64,000 nucleotides of DNA from Sarcina ventriculi (GTDB taxonomy: Bacteria > Bacillota > Clostridia > Clostridiales > Clostridiaceae). Below, piece by piece: positions 1 to 8,100 of this stretch (position 1 is its first letter; every line of letters starts with the position of its first letter). The stretch spans positions 434,001 through 498,000 of the forward strand of contig NZ_UAUL01000007.1 of the NCBI RefSeq assembly GCF_900456775.1, read 5' to 3'. Both the position numbers and the translations under genes were made by a program. Below the pieces are notes generated by a model. It was not told the origin of the DNA, did no database searches, and saw nothing but the letters and a program-made list of their open reading frames with translations.

Positions 1-554
1 GCAACTTTTGGAAGACAAAATATCACAACAAGTAATATAGGTAAAGCTATTAAATATATTAAAAATATATTATGCCAATCAATAACAGCTATAATTCCAA
101 CAATTGGTGTAGCTATAACTCCTCCGATATTACTACAAGCACTTGAATATCCCATAAATTTTGCTCTATCTTTTCCTTCAAAAAAATCACCTACTAAAAC
201 CAAAGACATAGGTGCAATGATTCCAAGTCCTATACCAAAAATTCCTCTTGCCCCTAAAAGCATATATATATTATTTGAAAAATAACATACTATAGCTCCT
301 ATTAAATAAATAATTAGACCTAAAATAAGCAAATATTTTTTTCTTATATGTCTACTAAATTGATTACTAAGTAAACTTATAGGAATACATATTAATGCTG
401 GAATTGTTACTATTGATTTTATTAATGTCGGACTTACTTGCGGAAAATTAACTTTTATAATAGCAAGAGATGGCCCTATTGCTGATGTAGCAATTATAGT
501 TAATAAAGCCACAGCTAAAACAGCTAATTTTGTAGCATTCTTAGTATTTTTCAT
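1..554 (-). CDS. MFS transporter, N-terminal part (gene runs off the left edge)
   Basis: About 184 residues are visible from an ATG at 554 with the ribosome binding site AAAGGAGG just upstream; the 3' end is outside the window. The translation has successive hydrophobic helices and the MFS segment GARGIFGIGLGIIAPMSLV followed by a charged cytoplasmic loop (GDFFEGKDRAKFMGYSS). This fits a 12- or 14-helix drug/metabolite efflux pump of the major facilitator superfamily in the cytoplasmic membrane. The substrate cannot be told. A sigma-A-like promoter with an overlapping palindrome lies upstream at 654-693, suggesting a local repressor. Confidence 0.85.
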   Translation of the reverse strand, partial: MKNTKNATKLAVLAVALLTIIATSAIGPSLAIIKVNFPQVSPTLIKSIVTIPALICIPISLLSNQFSRHIRKKYLLILGLIIYLIGAIVCYFSNNIYMLLGARGIFGIGLGIIAPMSLVLVGDFFEGKDRAKFMGYSSACSNIGGVIATPIVGIIAVIDWHNIFLIYLIALPILLVVIFCLPKV

Positions 555-653
555 ATTTTCCTCCTTTGTTTATTGCAAGATAAAACTTTATTTCAAATTT
601 AATATGAATTAAAATTAAAGATTTAAAACTCTTGATAAAAAAATTAATCTATA

Positions 654-693
654 ATACTAATACAGTATAAATTAAAATAAGTTGATTTGTCAA
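654..693 (-). promoter_or_regulatory. Promoter with overlapping palindrome for the MFS gene
   Basis: On the minus strand there is TTGACA (688-693), an 18-base spacer and TATACT (664-669). A palindrome ATACT-AATAC-AGTAT (654-668) covers the -10 region and likely start site, and the -35 box lies in a second inverted repeat, GTTGACAAATCAAC (681-694). This layout is typical of a promoter blocked by a TetR- or MarR-type repressor; no such regulator gene is in the window. Confidence 0.5.
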
Positions 694-725
694 CTAAATT
701 AAAATTTAAAAATTACTATACAACA

Positions 726-766
726 AAAAATATCTTTAAAGGTCTAGTTCCTTCAAAGATATTTTT
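726..766 (-). terminator. Terminator after the glycosyltransferase gene
   Basis: Inverted repeat AAAAATATCTTT/AAAGATATTTTT flanking a short loop. On the minus strand the stem runs into a T tract, placing it just after the stop codon of the glycosyltransferase at 801; it is symmetric enough to work in both directions. Confidence 0.7.
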
Positions 767-800
767 AGTAATCTTATAAAATTATTTATTTTAAATACAA

Positions 801-1982
801 TTAAATTACCTTGTGGATAGCTTCCGCAGCTTTTTTATATCCACCACATTCTCTTAAAGATTCGCCAACTTTTTTAGCATTTTCTTTATAAGAATTATCA
901 GATAAAATTTTATTAACTGCATTTTCAATAGCTAAAGGAGATATGTCCCCCATTAAAGGAACACCAGCACCTAATTCCTCAACTCTTTTTGCAACCACAG
1001 GTTGGTCTCCAAATTGTGGAACAACTATTAAAGGTACATTATTATATAAACCTTCACTTGAACTATTCATTCCTCCATGAGTTATAAATAAATCAACTTT
1101 CTTTAATACTTCAAGTTGTGGAACATAATTATACAATTTAAAATTTGTAGGAATTTGTCCTAAATCACTAATATTAATTTTCTTTCCTACAGACATTATA
1201 ACCATTAAATCTTCTCTAGAACCTAAAGCCTTAAAACAATTCTTATAAAATTCAATATTTGTATTTGCAATAGTTCCTAAAGATATGTATACAATTTTCT
1301 TGTTTTTAGAATTTTCTATTTTAAAATCTTCTAATTCACGTCTATCAAATATAGATGGCCCAACAAATTTATATGTTTCATCAAAAACTTCTGCATTTGG
1401 TTGATAATACTTAGATGTAAACACTATAGTTAAATCATTTTTAACTCCAGTTATTAATTCTATTGGCTTTTCTGGAAAAGATATACCGAACTCTTTTCCC
1501 AATTTTTCAAATTCAGGTTTTAACTTTATAAAATTTTCAGTCATCTTATCAATTGTTGATTTATCTTGTGACATAGATTTTAAAATTCTTTCAGAAAATT
1601 CTTTATTAATAGCAAAAGTTGTAGATATTGTTATTACTTTTTTAACTTTAAACTTTTCTACAATTTTTGTTCCAGGTCTTATAAAAGGGTCAACTACTAT
1701 ATAATCAAATTCTCCCTCTTGCTCTATAGCTAAATTTAAAATATTTTTAAATATTTTTAAAAACCTTTCTCCCATATTATCAATTGTATTTTTGCCATCA
1801 AAATCTGAAAGATCCAAATCAAAACCTATAAATTTAGCACCAGTATTTTCAAATTTACTTCTAAATTCTTCAGAACATATGTAAATTATTTCATCTCCTT
1901 TTCTAATAAGCTCATTAACTAATCCTATTGTTGGATTAACATGTCCATGTCCTGGAAATGCTAAAAACAACCCTCTTGCCAT
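801..1982 (-). CDS. MGT-family (macrolide-type) glycosyltransferase
   Basis: 393 residues, a normal length for GT1/MGT-family enzymes such as Bacillus YjiC and YojK, which move a sugar from a UDP-sugar to small hydrophobic acceptors. The N-terminus (FLAFPGHGHVNPTIGLVNEL) is the acceptor-side Rossmann half. The C-terminal donor-binding half has the family signature with THGGMNSSSEGLYNNVPLI near residues 300-320 and PQFGDQP just after. There is no signal peptide, so it is cytoplasmic. The neighbouring efflux pump makes a detoxification or natural-product modification role plausible, but the acceptor is unknown. Confidence 0.85.
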   Translation of the reverse strand: MARGLFLAFPGHGHVNPTIGLVNELIRKGDEIIYICSEEFRSKFENTGAKFIGFDLDLSDFDGKNTIDNMGERFLKIFKNILNLAIEQEGEFDYIVVDPFIRPGTKIVEKFKVKKVITISTTFAINKEFSERILKSMSQDKSTIDKMTENFIKLKPEFEKLGKEFGISFPEKPIELITGVKNDLTIVFTSKYYQPNAEVFDETYKFVGPSIFDRRELEDFKIENSKNKKIVYISLGTIANTNIEFYKNCFKALGSREDLMVIMSVGKKINISDLGQIPTNFKLYNYVPQLEVLKKVDLFITHGGMNSSSEGLYNNVPLIVVPQFGDQPVVAKRVEELGAGVPLMGDISPLAIENAVNKILSDNSYKENAKKVGESLRECGGYKKAAEAIHKVI

Positions 1983-2104
1983 TATAAATCCCTTCTTTCT
2001 TTTTATCCTAAGTAAAATTTATATAATTATTTATAACATAAATTTTAAATCTATAAATAAAAATTCTATAAAATTTTTATAAAATCTCTATATTAGTTAA
2101 CATA

Positions 2105-2150
2105 AAAAAATCTTCTAAAATTATTTTTAATCATTTTTAGAAGATTTTTT
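2105..2150 (-). terminator. Terminator after the M20 peptidase gene
   Basis: AAAAAATCTTCTAAAA pairs with TTTTAGAAGATTTTTT around an AT-rich loop, directly after the M20 stop codon on the minus strand. The T tract lies on both sides, so it may be bidirectional. Confidence 0.7.
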
Positions 2151-2165
2151 AGAATTATATACTTT

Positions 2166-3353
2166 TTATTTATTATTTTTTAACCACATAATAGCACTAT
2201 AAGTATATATAGCTGCTCCAGTAACTAACACTTCTTCATTAAATTCTACTTTAGGATGATGCATTGGTAATCCATGTTTGGGATTTTCACTACTACTACC
2301 TGCCCCTACCATAAAGAAAACAGAAGGAACTTCTTGTGAATAATATGCAAAATCCTCCGAGCCCATACCTTGTCCACCTTTATACTGAATCACTGATTTT
2401 TCTCCTACAATATCTTTTATGTAAGACGCAATCTCATTGGTTAAAACAAAATCATTTTTTAATGGCGGAACTGATGATATTTTTTCTAACCTTGCTTTTC
2501 CTCTAAATAGTTGACCTGTTGATGTAACTATTTCATTCATTCTTTCATAAATAAAATCTCCTGTTTCCTTTGACATGCTACGTATCGTTCCTTCCATAAC
2601 CACATTATCTGGTATTACATTTGGAGCATCTCCTCCTAAAAATTTACCTATAGTAAGAACAGCTGATTCACTTGCCGAAATTTCTCTACTTATAATTTCT
2701 TGTAAAGATATATATATATGTGAAGCAATATTAATAGGATCGACACCTTTCTCTGGCATAGCTCCATGACACCCTTTTCCATCTATAATTATTCTAAATC
2801 CAATACAGTTGGCTGTACCAGTTTCTAAAGTGTATAAAATTGTATTAGTAGGCCCACCAGAAAAAACATGTAATCCCATAGCAGCATCAACCTTTGGATT
2901 TTCAAGCACACCTGCATTAATCATCCTCTTTGCACCAGTAAAGCCTTCCTCATCTGATTGAAATATTAATTTAATTGTCCCCTCTATTTCATCTTGATAT
3001 TCCTTAAGAAGCTTAGCCGCACCTAAAAGCATTGCCGTATGCATATCGTGTCCACAAGCATGCATGTTTCCATTAATTGATTTAAATTCACAATCACTTT
3101 CTTCTTTTATATTTAATGAATCCATATCAGCCCTTAAAAGAAATGTTTTTCCTTGCTTTTTCCCTTGTATTGTAGCAACAACACAACTTTCACATATCTC
3201 TTTTGGTTCATAACCAAATCCTCTAAGCTTATCCATTACATAAGCAGTAGTTTTGGGAAGATTTTGACCAAACTCAGGGTTTTCATGAATAGTCCTTCTA
3301 AAGGTTACTATTTCATCTTTTATTAATTGAGCATTTTCTAATATTTTTCTCAT
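2166..3353 (-). CDS. M20 family metallopeptidase / N-acyl-amino-acid amidohydrolase
   Basis: 395 residues, matching the M20D (hippurate hydrolase/IAA-amino-acid hydrolase) length. Visible metal-site motifs are HACGHDMHTAMLLGAAKLL, then QSDEEGFTGA (catalytic Glu pair), GLHV, and the C-terminal GSEDFAYYSQEVPS. The family uses a dinuclear metal centre to cleave N-acylated amino acids or dipeptides in the cytoplasm; the true substrate cannot be assigned. It is monocistronic, with a terminator downstream and an AT-rich gap upstream, and has an SD-like GTGAGG before the ATG. Confidence 0.88.
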   Translation of the reverse strand: MRKILENAQLIKDEIVTFRRTIHENPEFGQNLPKTTAYVMDKLRGFGYEPKEICESCVVATIQGKKQGKTFLLRADMDSLNIKEESDCEFKSINGNMHACGHDMHTAMLLGAAKLLKEYQDEIEGTIKLIFQSDEEGFTGAKRMINAGVLENPKVDAAMGLHVFSGGPTNTILYTLETGTANCIGFRIIIDGKGCHGAMPEKGVDPINIASHIYISLQEIISREISASESAVLTIGKFLGGDAPNVIPDNVVMEGTIRSMSKETGDFIYERMNEIVTSTGQLFRGKARLEKISSVPPLKNDFVLTNEIASYIKDIVGEKSVIQYKGGQGMGSEDFAYYSQEVPSVFFMVGAGSSSENPKHGLPMHHPKVEFNEEVLVTGAAIYTYSAIMWLKNNK

Positions 3354-3487
3354 AAATTTGCCTCACTTTATTTTATAATAAATTCAACTTTTTTACTTTT
3401 ATTATATTATATGTTAAAATATTTGAAAACACATTTTGATTAAATATGGATTTTTTCTTATTTTTTTGTAAAATTTATTATTATAAA

Positions 3488-3979
3488 TTATACACCTAAC
3501 CTATAACTATCTGTATCTCTATATTTCCCAAATTTTATTCCAACTTCTTTTAAGGTTCCACAAAATTCAAACCCAAACTTTTCATGAAGCTTTTTGCTCC
3601 CCTCATTCCCTGATGTAATAACTGAAATTACTGTATGTGTTCTTTCATCTCTTTTAGCTTCATCCAAAATAGAATCCATAAGAGCGGTTGCAACTCCTTT
3701 TTTTCTATAACTAACTCCTATATATATAGAAAGTTCTACTGTACTTTTATATGCTTCTTTTTCACGATAAGAAGATAGACTTGCATATCCCGCAATATTT
3801 CCATCAATTTCTGCTACAATTAAAGGATGATTATCTACATTATGACTATAAAACCAATCCTCTCTTTCTTCTAAAGTCTTTGTTTCCAAATCAAAAGTCG
3901 CTACTCCATGTTCTACTTCATAGTTATATATATCCAAAAGTTCTTTTAAATCTTCTTTTTTCGCTTTTCTTATTATCAT
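3488..3979 (-). CDS. GNAT family N-acetyltransferase (phosphinothricin acetyltransferase-like)
   Basis: 163 residues covering a full GNAT fold: N-terminal IRKAKKEDLKELLDIYN, a central beta strand VELSIYIGVSYRKKGVATAL holding the acetyl-CoA pyrophosphate loop (Q/RxxGxG/A class), and the C-terminal EKFGFEFCGTLKEVGIKFGK. The last motif and the length are typical of the Pat/YwnH subgroup, which acetylate amino acids or related amines such as methionine sulfoximine or phosphinothricin. An AAAGGTGAATTAAA stretch supplies the SD. No partner gene is adjacent. Confidence 0.85.
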   Translation of the reverse strand: MIIRKAKKEDLKELLDIYNYEVEHGVATFDLETKTLEEREDWFYSHNVDNHPLIVAEIDGNIAGYASLSSYREKEAYKSTVELSIYIGVSYRKKGVATALMDSILDEAKRDERTHTVISVITSGNEGSKKLHEKFGFEFCGTLKEVGIKFGKYRDTDSYRLGV

Positions 3980-4154
3980 TTTAATTCACCTTTTCCTCTT
4001 CAATTTTTTTAAATATCATTAAATCCTGTTCTTTTTATATATTAATTATGTCGTTTAAAGTCCTTAAGTCAAGCTTTTTCTAAATTAAACTATCTTTTAT
4101 CAATGAATAAATTAACAATATTTGTGGAAAAATTACTACTAGGAGGCGAAAAAG

Positions 4155-4622
4155 ATGGATGTAACTAAAAAAGAAGAAACTATAAAACAATTAAATAGCT
4201 TTTTAAAAGGAATAAATATGGGAATAGACTCTTTTGAAATATATTTGGACAAAACAGATAGTTCTAAACTAAAACATGAATTCACAAAAATTATATCTAA
4301 ATTTAAGTCCCAAAAAAAAATAATAATTTCATATATAGAAAAAGTTAATGGAGATCCTAATGACTCTCTAGGTGTAAGTGGAGAAATAGCAAGCTTTTTT
4401 GAAAGAGTAAAAGATATATTTATGAATAATGATGATGAAATTTTAAAAAGTGCTACAAAAGCAATGGATATGGGTATAAAAGGTGGTTCAAACGCAATAA
4501 CTAATTTAAAAAATATTAATGCAAATCAATCCATGATTAATAGCTTAAATGATATGTTGCAAGAATATGAAATAATACTTAATAATTTAAATCTACTTTA
4601 TAAAAAAAGTGTTATAAAATAA
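4155..4622 (+). CDS. Four-helix-bundle protein, DUF2383-like
   Basis: 155 residues, almost entirely helical, with charged and leucine/isoleucine-rich repeats and no signal peptide. The pattern (an initial helix around residues 5-30, then helices near 35-65, 85-105 and 120-150) resembles the DUF2383/PA2169 ferritin-like family, known from clostridial and other sporeformer genomes. No clear di-iron EXXH pair is visible, so iron storage should not be assumed. A strong SD (AGGAGG) precedes the ATG. Transcription is divergent from the GNAT gene. Confidence 0.6.
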   Translation: MDVTKKEETIKQLNSFLKGINMGIDSFEIYLDKTDSSKLKHEFTKIISKFKSQKKIIISYIEKVNGDPNDSLGVSGEIASFFERVKDIFMNNDDEILKSATKAMDMGIKGGSNAITNLKNINANQSMINSLNDMLQEYEIILNNLNLLYKKSVIK

Positions 4623-4710
4623 TCACAACACTTTATCAGTGCAAAATATAATTATAATAAATAGTCTAATAATAAATACATGGTTTAATTTACATCTTAA
4701 TCTACACTAT

Positions 4711-4741
4711 TAAAAAGCAAATTTAAATATTTGCTTTTTAA
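4711..4741 (+). terminator. Terminator after the helical-bundle gene
   Basis: AAAAAGCAAAT/ATTTGCTTTTT inverted repeat followed by TTTTTA, about 90 bases after the stop codon. Confidence 0.65.
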
Positions 4742-5155
4742 TCAGCACTATTTTTATATGCTTTTGAAAACTTTTCAATGAATAATAAAATCTCTTCTTT
4801 ATAGCATATAATTTTCAAACATTTTTCTATTTAATAATTGTTTTTTATTTTTAATTGTATAAATATTATATATTTTTTTTAATTTAATTAATAATATGTT
4901 AAATTTATACCACATATACTAATAAATATGTTATATAATTTCTATGATAATACTTTCCAATAAAATTAAATAAATTAAGGTAAAATTAGTTTAATATTAT
5001 ATATTTACCTATTATTTAAATATGTATATCAAGTATTATTTATGTATACGTTATCTAAAAAAATTAATACCATATAAAGCTTTATAAAAATAATTGTTAT
5101 ATATAACTAAATGAAATTAAAATTATTTTTTAACAATCCATTAGGAGGTAACTAA
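4742..5155 (+). other. AT-rich upstream region of the large secreted protein
   Basis: A gap of about 410 bases, very A+T-rich, with no plausible ORF. Its only clear element is the ribosome binding site TAGGAGGT at 5142-5149, seven bases before the ATG. The length suggests room for a regulated promoter, but I cannot single out one set of -35/-10 boxes from the background. Confidence 0.5.
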
Positions 5156-8100
5156 ATGAAACTAAAAAAACTTGTATCACTAATTACACTAGCAGGAACG
5201 ATTGCTCTTAGTTCCCAAGTTGTATCTGGAAATGTATCTCAATTTAAAAGCATTACGTTGTTATCTAATTCACCTAAAATTGAATCGACTTCATCAAGTT
5301 CAACAAATCAAAATATAAAAACAAATAAAAATACAAAAACTCCAGTTGTAAATGAAAATGTAAAAACTACAAATATAAAAAATATAACAACAAATGAGAA
5401 TACAAATCCCCTATCTAACAACACAATAACATTAAATAATACTTGGAGCCAAAATATAGGAACTCTAACTTTCAATCCAACTACTAATAAAATTCAATTT
5501 AATTCTGGTTGGGCAGAAACAAATCCTTATGCATCAAGTAGTCAAGAACTATTTGCAATAACCCTATACTCTAATAATGGACAAGTAATCAAATCTGTAA
5601 ATGTCTATGGTGGTGGACAATATGCTGAAAATGCATTATCTCAAGCATTTAATAATTTAGACTATACATATGGTGATATTATACAAATAACATATCCTTA
5701 TTCCTCAAGTAGAATAAGCATTTCTAATGTTAATGGACAATCAAATTATAATATAAGTAAAACAACATCATTTGTTATACAACAAAGTGGATTGAAAGAA
5801 ATAAATACTTTAAATATAAACCCAATATATTATACTCTAAACAGTAACAAAACAACCGTATCAGGAACTACAACTGCAAACACTCAAGTTAATATATGGA
5901 TAAACAATAAAGATTATACAACTACTTCAAACGCTAATGGAGATTTTTCATTAAACATTTCAGCAGATGAAAATATAACAAGCTCAACTAACATAGAAAT
6001 AGAAAGTAATGGCGCATTACAAACTATAAATCCTACACTAAATCCTAATGTATATAAAATTCAACAAAATGTAATAACATTAAATAACACATGGCAACAA
6101 AGTTTAGGAACAATAACATTTAATCCACAAACTTCACAATTACAAGTAACAAGAGGAAACGCAATAACAAATCCATATGCTTCTAGTACCCAAGAATTAT
6201 TTGCTATCACTTTATTATCAAGCAATGGTCAAGTAATAAAAACAGTCAATGTCTATGGTAATGAGTGGCCTGAAGATGCTCTATGTAATGCATTCAATAA
6301 TCTAAAATATACATATGGAGATATTATACAAATATCTTATCCTTATTCATCAAGTAAAATAAGCATTTCTAATATAGACGGTAAAACTTATAATGTAAAT
6401 AAAACTGTATCATTTGTTATTGAGGAAAGTGGATTAAAGCAAGTAAATACTTTAAAAATTAATCCTGTATATTATCAATTAAATAGTAATAAGATAACTG
6501 TATCAGGAACTACAACGGCAAATACCCAAGTTAATATCTGGATAGACAATAAAGATTATACAACTACTTCCAACGCTAACGGAGATTTTTCTTTAGATAT
6601 AACAGCTACAAATAATATTACTAATACAACTAACATACAGGTTGTAAGCAATGGCTCTGTACAAAACATAACTCCAACTTTGAATCCTAATGTATACAAA
6701 ATACAAAACAATAGTATTAGTTTAAACAACCACTGGAATCAAAACATAGGAACATTAAGTTTTAACCCAAGTACAAATAAAATTCAATTCAATTCTGGCT
6801 GGGCTGAAACAAATCCATACGCTTCTAACACACAAGTATTATTTACAGTTGCTTTATATTCTAATACTGGAGAATTAATAAAATCTGTAAATGTCTATGG
6901 TGGTGGGCAATATCCTGAAAATGCTCTATCTCAAGCATTTAATAACTTAAATTATACATATGGGGATATTATACAAATTGTATATCCTTACTCTTCAAGT
7001 GAAATAAACATATCTAATGTTAACGGAAAAACCTATAATGTAAATCAAACTGCAACATTTAGCATAGAAAAAAACGGTTTAGTATCAACAAATATGGAAC
7101 ACATAAAAGTAAACCCTTTTGATGTTTTAGGTAATGGAAGTGTTACATCTGGAACACTTAGTGGTAGCACTAATAAACCTAATCAAACAGTAACAGTATT
7201 AGTAAATGGACAAACGTTTACTACTAAAACTAACTCTAATGGTGAATTCAGTTTAACAATATCAGATTCTAATGGATTTACAGACTCAACTAATATAGTT
7301 GTTCAAACATCTGGAGAACTTGCTACAATTGTAAATCCAACAGCTATTAATACCCTTGGAATACTAAAATCCAATATAACTATATCTGATAAAGATCAAG
7401 ATGGTACTTTTGGTCAAATGGTTAGTTTTAATCCTGCAAATATGACAGTAGTAGATAATAATCATTCTAACTTTGCAGTACAACTTATAGACCAAACAAC
7501 TGGTAATGTATTAACAAGTTGTACTCCAAGTCAATTTAGTGTATTTTCATCAAGCAATAATTTAAATGGTGCAAGTTTTAAATATGGAGATATAATTGCA
7601 GTCTATGAACCTCAAGAAATAGAATTATCTATGGGGCAATTATTACTTAATAGTGGACAAAGTCAAATCGATTGTACAAATCAATTTAAATGCTTTGAAA
7701 TAACTCAAAATGGATTAGTTGCAGTAGCAAATAAAAATTTAACAACTTCTCAAGTTTTATATACTGGAACAAAAAATATGACTCTAACTGGAAAAACTTT
7801 AGCTAATACAAATGTTACTATATCCTATGGAAATACCTCTAAAGTAGTTGAATCTAACTCTAATGGAGAATTTTCATTAGACATTCCAATTGATCAAGCT
7901 CCAATAGGTAGTGAAGTTAGAGTTTTTGTTAATAATCAAAATGTTTCTTTATTAACAGTACAATATGCATCAAATATGCATGTAAGTCAGAATAAAATAG
8001 AAGTTTTAAATAACACAAATGTTCCTATTTTTGATATAGCATTTAATCCAGTTAACCAAACACTTCAAGTTACTCAACAACCAATAAATGATAAAGAATA